Shown here in pieces: positions 26,401-34,700 of a stretch of DNA of 64,000 nt. The stretch lies in contig OX335657.1 of NCBI GenBank assembly GCA_946894095.1, forward strand, positions 5,580,001 through 5,644,000. Reading direction: 5' to 3'. The notes under the pieces are model-generated. The model was not told the origin of the DNA and did no database searches. It saw only the letters and a program-made list of their open reading frames with translations. The number at the start of each line of letters is the position of its first letter. The first letter of the stretch is position 1. Source of the stretch: Incurvaria masculella. Lineage: Eukaryota; Arthropoda; Insecta; Lepidoptera; Incurvariidae. The translations under genes were made by a program, and so were the position numbers.

Positions 26401-29400
26401 GTTGAATACATTAAATTAATATTTATCCACAGTGTTTTCTTTTATCATTAATGATACATACTTGCTATTTATGTTACAAGGAATTAAAATAATGTATTCA
26501 CACAAACGGTTACCAATAACCCATATTTCTGTAAGCAGTGGCAATTAACTAAAAAATCATTTAAGTTTCTTGCCACTTCTTCGCCGTGAATGCTGAACTG
26601 GCAAATGATAAAATATGATAAATCCGAGTGCAGTGTGCTGCCTGTGGTTGATGAATAAATAATAAACAACAATAAATGGATTTTTGGACAAGTACTGCGA
26701 TAAAAGCGAGCGAGAAGCAAATACAAACAGAGTATATGCCTCCATATGGTTTTTTAAAGCCTCCGTTCTAACTTGAATCCTTGGTCAATATTAGATCAGT
26801 TGAGTGTGTGTAATAATTACAAAGTGAGCGATGTTGAACGGTCTACAAACGATCATCTGTAACCTTTTGCATTCCGTACTGCCCTCCTTATTCAAAAGGT
26901 GGTAACAAGACGTAGTGCCTAATATGTAGTTACCGCCTTTTGTATAAGGAGGGCAGGCCATATTTGCCCTACTCCACACTACAATCTCGGCCGTATTTCT
27001 TTCTTTGTAATAAGGTGTATTTTGGCATAAAAAACCTGGTCGATATTGACCAAAAAGAAGCCAGGGGTTAATCGATATCATATTTTTTTTTTCAATGGTG
27101 CTGTTGTAATAGCACCAAAACTAACGTAAGTAATGTTGACAGGTGGGAATGGCGGAAGCGAAAAAGCGAGAATCCGAGCAGAAGGCGGCGGTGGCACAGG
27201 TCGCGGCGGCAGAGAAACCTGCGCCGCCGGCGCGCGGGCCTCCCATCCCCAGCAACGCTCCCGCGCTCGCCCCCACTGTCTCTCCTACGCCGCCCCTGCC
27301 CAAAGAGCCCTCGGCCTCCGCCTTGCAGATGCTCCAGTCTGCCTATGACGAGAGTGAAAAGAAGTGAGTTACATTTACATTTGTGCCCCGAATTGGTTTT
27401 GTGGCGTCTGTTGTGACAGTTGGTAAAACTGTAAAAAAAATTGTCAAAGTTTAGTTGTCCACGAGGCGCACTTTCCCTGCTCGTGGATACGCATTTCGCC
27501 CCTAATAGTTCTGGTGGGTAACTTAGGGACCAACCTCATCGACAGATGTCTTCGACAATTGGAGCAGCGCATGGACTGTAGGGACGCCGCTTCGCAGGAT
27601 CCCTCTTCACCAACCACTCCGAAACACTCTTCCTGGCTATCTGCCTTGATGAGGACGCAGATGAATCACGTTGCGATGATGTAGCGGATGATACTTAATT
27701 TTCTTGCACGGAGAGGATCTTCGCGCGCGTGCCGGACGCCGTTGCAAAAGATCTCTGATTTCGGGTGCACCGGCTGGTGTCTTCGAGGTCAATGCTCTTC
27801 TCTCTTCTCTCTTGAAGCGTGTGAGCGGGAGGGAATGTGTCAGTGTATGTAATGTTAAGCGTGGTGTGTCTGAAGTTGCGCGCTATCCCGCCAAATAATA
27901 ACGGTGGCTAATTTGAATAGTGATGAGTCAAAATGGCTCAACCAAGTTATATTAACGGTTAATTGGAAATTCTTATGCTACCAATATTACTCAAACGTGA
28001 CGTTGATCAAATCGTTAGATTTCTGAAGGGCTAATTTTGTATAAAATTGCTAAATAACCATCGAGGGCGAATTTCTTTCATGTACAGTGATAGGGACCTT
28101 TGGCACGTGAACATGTTCACGCTTGACCATATCTTTTATAATACTCATGTTTTGTAGCCACAACAACTGTAAAATTTAACTGCACACATGCAAGGTTTTA
28201 TTTAGTCATCAAATGCGGGCAAAGTGAAGAGACTATTTCAAACACGCATAGACGTCGCTGTATGGGGTTGGTATCGATCTCATTGAAAATACCAAATTCA
28301 AGTATCCACAATTTTGTTAAATCTGCTAATAAATCAAGTTTTTTGTTTATTTGCAGAGAGAAAGAAGGGGCGGCAGACGTGATGGATGGTCTGTCCGACT
28401 CGGACCTAAAGACTCTGCTACAAAACTTCGCGGAGCTGTCAGCAGAGGAGCAGCACGGGTTGATCGCGTACCTGAAGAAGCTGGAGGCGCGCACGCCGGG
28501 GCGCGTGGAGCGCCTGCGCGAGTACGTCAGCGCCGCCGTGAGCGCCGCGCCCTCCTCGCCGGCGCCGCCCTCCCCCGCGCCCGCCGCCGCGCCCGCCGCC
28601 GCGCAGCCCCGCGCCGCCACGCCCGCCGCCGCCGCCGCCGCCACCCCCGGGCCGCCCGCCGCCGCCCCCCTCGACACGCTCCGCCTGGACAGCGACGACG
28701 ACGACTACACAGTCGAGGAGGTGATGAAAATTGTTTTGAAACTCATTTCTCTGCACACTATGAACGGGCCCAGCCTCGAAGTCTAAGCTCTCGCTGCAAT
28801 AAAGTGAACATGCGTACTTAGAGAAAAAGTCTTGTTCTGTAAAAAACTAAAACTGTAAACAAAGTTTTTGCCTCTCAAACAAAACTTCAATTCAGTAAAT
28901 AAGCCCTAACTAAAACCACAACCAGCTAGGCCACCCCACAACATGGCACATGCCATTAGCTTCCACTTTTGAAAAGTGACAAATCCAGGAGTGTGTAAGG
29001 ATCTAATGGAGGAAAGTAAACTAGTCGTTACACATAAAAGTCACAACGCATATATAAAAGTAGTTGCAAAATGTGAAAACCATGCATATTGTATAAAATC
29101 CAGAATGTATAAAATTTTGCTGAAATCTAGCTTTCATATAATATGAATAAATTTGGCTGATATCTGACCTTAGAATGTAAGGAATATTTAACATTAACAA
29201 TGAAATAATGCAACAGCATCAAAATCATGAGAGCGGTTTTTTTTTTCCAAAATCACATGATTTATAATAGAGTATAAAAGTATGGCACATATTTTTGCAT
29301 TTACAACTCATCCATTTATCCCCAAACATTACACATATTGTGTAGAAATACGACTATGTGGATGATCTTTGCACTCTTTGCACAGGACTCAGACTCCTGA

Positions 29401-31361
29401 TTCCTGAGCATGGGTACGCTCCATGCATACGGACGTACCCGTGTTGTTTTGGATTTGTACTGTACCTAAACAATTTTGTTTGTCACTCAGCCTCAGGTTG
29501 CTCGATGTTCTGACATAGTCCTTAGTTTTCCAGATAAAATATCCAGAACAGAAAACTGCTTTATATGTTCAAAAATTTTAAGAGTTTTGATATTTTTCAT
29601 TATGCAAAGTTAGTTTAATAAATCTAATTTATATTTAAATCCCAAGAACTTAATATTCCCAGTGACAATCAGGGTCCCACTTATTTCTGAATGTTTAGGT
29701 ACACAACCCACTGCTGCATCCAGCTGTTGCTAAAGCCTAATTCCACAGAGTAGTGGATTTCCTCACAAAGTTTCCCTCATTGTAACCAGTTGTGTTATAA
29801 TGTTAGAGATTTTACTAATTTCTCATTCGAATTTCAGATATTCAAATCTGCTGCGGAAAAAGTGAAGGAAAATCAAATTCGTCAAGAAATGGAAGTAGTG
29901 CAGAAGCTGCTGAGTCAGGAGAAAGCCCAGAAAGCCAAGGCCAAGGAGCCCGAGCCGCAGGCCACAGAGGTGAAGAGCAAGCCCGAGGCAGCGCCAGTTG
30001 CCCAATCCTCCGCTGCCAACCTGCTGGCGTTGGTGCAAGCGTCTGTGCATGCCTCCGCCGCCGCCGCTGCCGCTCGCCCCTCGCAGCCCCTCTCCACCAA
30101 GCCTGCGGAGCCCCCACTTACTTCCGTCAGTTCCAGCGTGCAGCCCAAGCTGTTTGGAGATGTCCCAGATTCTCAACGGGCTCAAGCACCGGCATCCTAC
30201 AACAACGTGCCCAACCCAAAGGCATCACCAGCAATGCAGCAAAATAACGGCAATCCAACAGAATCACCTGGAATGCAGCAAAATAACGGCAATCAGGACT
30301 CCATGGGAGGCCTCAAGAACTCAAATCACCAGAGCTTGGCTAATCAAAGTTCAATGGCATCCCAAAATATGAATCAGCAAGGATACAGTAACCAAGGCTC
30401 TATGGGAGGTCCTCAAAATATGAATACGCAAGAATATGATAACCAAGGCCCTGTGGGAGGTCCTCAAAATATGAATCAGCAAGAATATGGTAACCAAGGC
30501 CCTGTGGGAGGTCCTCAAAATATGAATCAGCAAGAATATGGTAACCAAGGCCCTATCAAAGTTCCTGAGAATATGAATCAGCAAGGATACCGTAATCAAG
30601 GCCCTATTGGAGGGTCACAGAATATGAACCAGCAAGAATACGGTAATCAAGGCCCAATAAGGGGTCCCCAGAATATGAATCAGCAAGGGTACAGTAACCA
30701 AGGTCCTGTGGGAACTCCTCAGAGTATAAATCAGCAAGAATACCGCAACCAAGGCCCTATTGGAGGTCCTCAGAATATGAATAATCAAGAATACCATAAC
30801 CAAGGCCCAATCGGAGCTTCTCAGAATATGAACCAGCAAGGCTACGGCATGGGAGCACCCCCAATGTCGAATGTGCAAAATTATGATGCATTGGGTGGGA
30901 ATCAGCAAGAATATGGATACACCAACCAAATGGGAGCTACCCAAATAAATCAAGATAATTATGGAAATCAGGGTTCTATTCAAGTTCCTCACAATCCTAA
31001 TCCTCAAGGCTACGGACCTTCGATGGGAGGGTATCCAAATGAAGAGCCACTTTACCCGCAGAATGATCAGTGGGGTGGACAAAACGATCAGTGGTCGGCG
31101 GCACCTCAACCATACCAAGGAGGTTCCAATGTGCCGCAGAATGCTGGATATGGCAATGGCAATGCGTATAGAGGCCTCAATGAGATGGGTGATAATTATA
31201 ATCAAGGCTACGGGCAGGACCAGTACGGAGCCAACCCCGGTGCATACAACAACTACGAGACGCAAGGCTATGGAAACTTTAATAATTTCAGAGGAAAGAA
31301 ACCGAATCGTGGGGGCCGGGGTCGCGGCGGACGAGCCAGGGGCCGAGCTCAGCTTTACTGA
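8466..31361 (+). CDS. Large zinc-finger/RS/prion-like nuclear protein, 19 exons
   Basis: Exons: 8466-8564, 10333-10494, 11954-12074, 13384-13516, 14200-14353, 14853-15019, 16813-16913, 17233-17254, 17624-17687, 19064-19236, 19816-19915, 21214-21388, 22683-23274, 24008-24251, 24738-24923, 25939-26112, 27143-27363, 28357-28720, 29838-31361. All have AG/GT borders and matching phases, giving 1591 residues. Order along the protein: acidic start MDLPDCPPG; matrin-type finger C-x2-C-x12-H-x5-H (exons 2-3); second finger C-x2-C-x11-H-x5-H (exon 5); helical exon 6; basic RE/RS exon 10; two copies of a PEEW..FW..R motif (exons 12-13); RSP repeats (exon 13); Ala-rich helical exons 15-18; N/Q/G/Y repeats and RGG tail (exon 19). 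Fingers of this type bind RNA or dsRNA in splicing factors, so nuclear RNA work is inferred. Upstream 5' UTR exon may start at about 8316. I do not recognise the ortholog. Confidence 0.85.
8565..10332 (+). other. Intron 1: repeats only
   Basis: No gene seen. An unrecognised reverse-strand open stretch at 9332-9532 (66 codons) has no known motif. Bases 10121-10205 match the terminal repeat of the THAP element at 46711-48262 (shared 'gggcccgtaagca', 'atacaaac.tagtttact.atcatttgaaaacc'). Confidence 0.6.
10587..10861 (+). repeat. 'GGCAAAGTGCGAGTCGGACTCGC' repeat, copy 1
   Basis: Starts GGCAAAGTGCGAGTCGGACT, carries GGGTTCCGTACCATCG, then 'acacactctgtgaaaatttc', 'gacagacggacgg', and ends 'gggtagggaaccctaa'. 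Other copies: 32055-32353, 47242-47505 and a piece inverted at 37395-37460. Common lepidopteran interspersed repeat; no coding capacity. Confidence 0.85.
11330..11745 (-). repeat. Full-length tRNA-derived SINE (reverse)
   Basis: Read on the reverse strand from 11745, the head is TCGTAGCCTAGTGGCGCGG ... GGCCCGGGTTCAATACC, a good A box/B box pair. It is followed by the shared SINE body and a T/A-rich end at about 11325-11335. It is in intron 2 of the zinc-finger gene, opposite to transcription. Confidence 0.75.
12205..12487. repeat. Direct duplication 'tgattagc... accagtacaagataatcaacac'
   Basis: Two adjacent diverged copies (about 12205-12345 and 12370-12487) share the phrases 'tactg.tgattagc.taat', 'caatcaataccagtac' and 'aagataatcaacact'. 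A third, partial copy is inverted in parts at 35065-35131. It serves as target for the TTAA MITE in both places. Confidence 0.65.
12488..13037 (-). mobile_element. TTAA-flanked MITE, copy 2 (full, inverted)
   Basis: Starts TTAAGGTGGCCCATCCCGCTC and ends GGGTTGGGCCACCTTAA; interior is the reverse complement of copy 1. The flanks 'aaaggccct' and 'gggcc' read as a single former site around one TTAA. Confidence 0.85.
14000..14100 (+). repeat. Intronic repeat shared by three introns
   Basis: Phrases 'aaattgcaaaataatcatc', 'gtgatgggaccct', 'ggcacgtgaacac' and 'gcttgacca' recur at 28035-28132 and, shorter, at 21130-21205, all in introns of the same gene and in the same orientation. In 21 kb it abuts the acceptor of exon 12. 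Confidence 0.6.
14257..14353 (+). other. Matrin-type zinc finger 2
   Basis: Exon 5 encodes ICLLCNKQG... IVNHMVCYWHRIHYL, spacing C-x2-C-x11-H-x5-H, followed across the splice by WRHFPTAHG. It resembles finger 1 and may be an old duplication. Confidence 0.75.
15028..16165 (+). mobile_element. Helitron-like non-autonomous region
   Basis: A 210-bp segment ('cactacatagtataaaacaaag', 'tctctgtccctatatcccc', 'caacggattttgatgcggtt', 'gttatttttgaggtttccaatgtgatg') occurs twice, at about 15033-15240 and 15529-15735. The spacer is GC-rich and proline/arginine-like. The region ends with CGTGCGAAGCCGGAGCGGGC CGCTAG-T, resembling Helitron CTAG termini in Lepidoptera. The Helitron label is inference from that end; no Rep/helicase is inside. 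Confidence 0.5.
17900..18152. mobile_element. Long-TIR MITE inside a mariner fragment
   Basis: Outer phrase GCCTTATTGCCGAACA and inner TCAGTGTCGCTGCTAACGAG occur at both ends as inverted arms of about 60 bases; the centre is itself partly palindromic around 'catagactatg'. Mariner-like sequence lies on both sides, so the insertion is nested. Confidence 0.8.
18155..18770 (-). pseudogene. mariner transposase remnant
   Basis: The reverse frame contains GVIQYSFLRSGQ, LLHGNIRPHTG and RHPPYSLDLTQTDYSFF, clear matches to the mariner catalytic core (HDNARPH and HPPYSPDLxPxDY blocks). The HHDN aspartate position is altered and the frame is open only for 18102-18503. A MITE interrupts its 3' part. Confidence 0.8.
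20037..20385 (+). mobile_element. MITE family A, copy 1
   Basis: Begins GAGTGGGCAGTCTGAGTTCT and ends with the inverted form (GACTACCGGCTC). Next phrase in: 'aattggcgtttacggcaaac'. Other copies 50690-51042, 56596-57110 (with insert) and a diverged one at about 62165-62347. Sits in intron 11. Confidence 0.8.
21740..21975 (+). repeat. LINE 3' end (SVNVFKNKLD tail) and its TAA run
   Basis: Encodes LPEEIISAWSVNVFKNKLDL.. then stop, a typical end of lepidopteran LINE ORF2 proteins. Followed by 'gtgcaagtgcttaaaaacaaaagtg' and (AAT)n. The latter stretch is repeated inverted at 25485-25575. Confidence 0.55.
22265..22420 (-). repeat. SINE body fragment
   Basis: Shared body phrases 'atggctaataccacac', 'gaaggaattaggtgccatgcc', 'gggaccttcc', 'ctggatggaaaacacg'. 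Head missing. Confidence 0.7.
22800..23100 (+). repeat. RSP tandem repeats inside exon 13
   Basis: About a dozen units of the type (P)(R/Q)(P)RNRSP, in GC-rich DNA of near-identical 24-base units (CCGCAACCGGAGCCCGCAGC-like). Protein sense: an arginine/serine-proline block like those phosphorylated in splicing regulators. The antisense 220-residue open frame over it is a shadow of this repeat. Confidence 0.85.
23318..23480 (-). repeat. SINE body fragment
   Basis: Contains 'ggacatggatggctaata' and 'gatggaaaacacggataat'. Strongly diverged afterwards. In intron 13. Confidence 0.55.
25300..25575 (+). repeat. LINE 3' end plus inverted TTA-run segment
   Basis: Encodes LNEDVVEAPTTNSFKNRLDK.. then a stop near 25400, followed by 'cagcttaggctgctcg' and (ATT)n. 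The end from 25485 is the reverse complement of 21880-21975 ('gcactagcagcattatgctg', 'gatgcgtgcacttcttttta'). Confidence 0.55.
25735..25865 (+). repeat. SINE body fragment
   Basis: Phrases 'gaatgaatggtcgaagcaat', 'aaggaaggtcctgg', 'ccatgtggtgtgttaggct' and 'aatgtccagtcacat' in forward order. Confidence 0.6.
26779..27055. repeat. Imperfect inverted-repeat element
   Basis: Inner stem CTGCCCTCCTTATTCAAAAG (from 26879) pairs with CTTTTGTATAAGGAGGGCAG (to 26955); outer 'tggtcaatatta' pairs with 'tcgatattgacca'. Non-coding hairpin, likely a MITE, in intron 16. Confidence 0.6.
28357..28786 (+). CDS. Possible alternative 3' exon of the zinc-finger gene
   Basis: If the donor at 28721 is not used, exon 18 stays open for 21 further codons (VMKIVLKLISLHTMNGPSLE..) to a stop at 28784-28786. 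An AATAAA follows only 12 bases later (28798-28803). This would give a shorter protein of about 1105 residues lacking the N/Q/G-rich tail. The canonical splice to exon 19 also keeps frame, so this is an isoform suggestion, not a replacement. Confidence 0.4.
28798..28803 (+). terminator. Possible intronic poly(A) signal
   Basis: AATAAA 12 bases after the read-through stop in intron 18; would end the short isoform. Confidence 0.4.
28804..29837 (+). other. Intron 18, nothing supportable
   Basis: AT-rich, no recognised repeat or frame until the acceptor ATTTCAG at 29831-29837. Confidence 0.6.
30355..30850 (+). repeat. Coding minisatellite: NMNQQ-Y-NQGP repeats
   Basis: About ten tandem units of some 48-51 bases encode (P/S)QNMNQQEYGNQGPVGG-like repeats in exon 19. 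Units differ mainly at codon 8 (E or G) and the GP/GG dipeptides. Composition (N, Q, G, Y, S) is that of prion-like low-complexity domains. Downstream the frame stays N/Q/G/Y-rich and ends with RGRGGRARGRAQLY. Confidence 0.9.
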
Positions 31362-31408
31362 AGTTATTTTCGACAATACACTATTAGAGACTCAAATTAA
31401 ACTTCTTG

Positions 31409-31414
31409 AATAAA
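31409..31414 (+). terminator. Poly(A) signal, zinc-finger gene
   Basis: AATAAA 48 bases after the stop codon of the 1591-residue gene. Confidence 0.75.
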
Positions 31415-31738
31415 AGATGAGCATCTCTAATGTTGTGACTTGCACTTTTGATGAAAGTGGATTGAAGATAGTCGAAGTAAATGCAAGAGATATAATTGCT
31501 TTTAATACAATTCTACAATATTTTGTAAGAATGAAATGTATCTTTGCACATTTCCTTTTACCTAGCAATTATTTGGTGTTGACTATCTTTTCCATCAAAA
31601 GTTCCTTGCATCATCACGAGTTGGCTGTGTGATTTTTAATAGTAAACCAAATAGAGCTCAATTCGCAATGATCATATGGAATTTTTGTGTGTAGGTCTAA
31701 TATTACAATTAAATTTAAATTTAAACTTTTGATAATGT

Positions 31739-31744
31739 TTTATT
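31739..31744 (-). terminator. Poly(A) signal, DRC8-like gene
   Basis: TTTATT on the forward strand (AATAAA in the transcript), about 50 bases past the stop codon. Confidence 0.65.
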
Positions 31745-31792
31745 CGGTCACGGATTACGATGCATTCCAATGTTTTAATGGGAATGATCAAT

Positions 31793-34700
31793 TTATTTCT
31801 TTTTCTTTTTTCCCTTCTTTGACTGCAAGGGCGACGTCTCTGGCAGGGGAGGAGTGGGAGGCGGTGTAGGCTCCGGGGTGGGAATAGGTGGAAGCGGCAG
31901 GGGTGGGACAGAAGGGTCTTCATTACTGTCGGAATAAAGATATTCCACCTAAGGGAAAAATGCATATAAGTTTTGTGCTGGAATCACTGAGTTATGAAGT
32001 CTGTTCTAAATAAGGAACAACATTGTATGACATTATAAATAAATTTAAAAGCAAAAAAACCGGCCAAGTGCGAGTCGGACTCGCACACGAAGGGTTCCGT
32101 ACCATGGTACAAGATTTAACATAAAAAATCACGTTTTTTTGTTTGGGGCCCCCTTTGAATCTTTATTATTTTTAAATTTTACCTATTGTTATAGCGGCAA
32201 AGTAAATACACACTCTGTGAAAATTTCAGCTGCCTACCTATTACGGTTCATGAGATACAGCCCCGTGACAGACGGACGGACGGCCGGACGGACGGACAGC
32301 GGAGGCTTAGTAATAGGGTTCCGTTTTCACCCTTTGGGTACGGAACCCTAATAAAAGCAAATTAGTGTTTTCATTATTACCTCAATTTTAAATGTGCTCA
32401 TTCATATAACCATCACCAGTGATTATATGAAAGAAACAGCTCTATTTGTAGGCCTAAAATCATCACACTGCAGTGCGATTGGTAAATCAATTCGACCGCG
32501 GATTCGTAGTCGCACCGATTTGTCACACTAGTATGACTGCGAGGATTTATTTTATTAATATAGACAATATTTTGAATATTATCTTATGGTGCTATAAGAT
32601 AATACTTCGCTCCGCCGAGACTGTATCATGCCATCCAACCATGAGTTATACCAAATAATCACAAAAGTTCGAAATTCATAATATAATAAAATAGCCTGAC
32701 CTGTGTATAAAATGATATATAATTGTGTGTGTGTCATTAGCCACGCCTACCGATACAGGCATTTTGTATTACAAAACTAGCACCTCGAATTTAGTAAGAA
32801 GGAAGAAGCCGGCTCTGATTTGTGTGTTTGCCCAATGTTTTTTTTTTTTGTTTATGTAACAACAGGGATGGCTAAAACCAAACTGACCGTCAGATATTAG
32901 CCTATCACACCACATGGGAACTAGGTGCCATGCCAGGACCTTCCTTATATTGCTCGGCTACATTGAACTGGATGGAAAACACGGACAATTTTCATTGCCG
33001 CTTCGAACATAGTTAATATACTTATAATATAGCCTTTACACGAATTCTCTTATTTATTATATTAAATACAAAATATCAAGTCAATTTGAACAGTGTTGTT
33101 CAAAAGAAAAAGAAGAAAGAAGCAATTTTCTGATGTTTACAAACATACAAAATATAACAATGTACTTGCCTGTATTTCGTGAAGTTCTGGTGCTATTTGG
33201 AAGATGGATTCAATGAACTGGCGATAGTCAACGTTGCCATCGCCGCTCATGTTGGCATCCCTGAGAAACTCTCGCACCTCCTCACGGGTGAATGGTTCTC
33301 CCAACCCAGTCACAATCAACTCAAGTTCTTCCAACTCTAAGAAGTTTCTCTCTTCCGTGTCGAATACCTTTTACAAAAGTATATTATAAACATGCTGCCA
33401 TTCGATTTCCTCTTTAATAAATTTCATGACAATTCACACATTAAAGTATTCATTTATTTATTTTATTTTAGACAGGCAGTCTAAACCATGTTCACGTGTG
33501 GTTATCACTTTTCATTTTTATAAGTTTTTTTTGTCCTAATGGTAGTTCACTTATTATATATTTTATATATTATTGCATTCTTATAGATACATGACGGAAC
33601 ATAATATACAGGGCGTCGCAACGGCCACTACACACATTTCGGCAGCGTTATCCTCATGTTTTTGGAAGACAAAAAAGTTAAAAAAAAATCTCTTAAGTGA
33701 TTGATTGATTGATTGATTGAAAATTCTTTATTACGCCACAAAAAAAAAAACAATTTACAAAAGAAAGTATAGTGTCCAGTTACCGTGATTTCCAATTTTG
33801 AAATGTATGTTTTCATCTAGTGTAATTTGCTGCGATGTTGTAATCATGCATAAGGACGCTCTTGGCATGGAACCTAGATCCCACGTGTCGTGTCAGGCTA
33901 ATGTCATGACAGTAAGTGTGATATTAGCCATCCATGTCCAATCACATATATACTTTCCCACGGTCTTACGGAACACTAGATAATTTTTACACTAAATTAA
34001 TGAATACTTTGTATGGAAAGTCTAACTTTTTATTTAGAGGATATTCGTTATTAGGAATTAAGATATTAAACTGTTTTGTTTATTTCAATCTGATTATTGG
34101 AATTTGTCAAATTTCATGTATGTGCATAACACCCTTATATACAGAACTTCTTTGATTTCATAACACCTTATTTAAAACAATCATTATTTTGCCTTAAGGA
34201 TTCTATTCACATTAGTGTGAACCATTTTATTTCGTTTTCAGTTAGATGAGGATATTAACATTAATTTCACAAATGCTTACGATAAAGGAAAATATCGAGA
34301 GGTAACCCACTATATGTGGACTTGATTTGGACTTGTTCGAGTGTAACTGTTAATAATGTAATACATTTCGGTGGTGTTTGAGTTTAAGCAATGACAAAGA
34401 AATAGGTTTGCCATTCGTTGCGTGCCCGAAATGGTGAAACGAGACATCAGCCTATTCATTCTCATTTCACTCGGCTATTCGTGAAAGGAACTGACTGTGC
34501 ATACCAGTGCATAACATAATTAAACCTTATTTCGCAGCATGCTCGCCATTGTAAAACATTTGGCAACCGAATGTCGGTGACATTTGGCGCTGCTAAAAAA
34601 ATTTATTTTTTCGGCGCAGACTGCTAAACATAGTTTGGGGAGTTACGTGGTGCAGACAACTGCGGAGGAAAGCCTACACTTTGAATGGAGATGGCCATCT

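Noticed and set aside
28198..28821. Gly- and Arg-rich frames overlapping exon 18
   Set aside because: Produced by the GC-rich Ala/Pro codons of the real exon in other frames.
30355..30850. CRISPR-like array of ~50-base repeats
   Set aside because: Units are contiguous, in frame and without unique spacers; it is a coding minisatellite.
30615..31376. 253-residue antisense open frame
   Set aside because: Shadow of the N/Q/G repeat exon, with no stops because of the codon bias of the forward strand.
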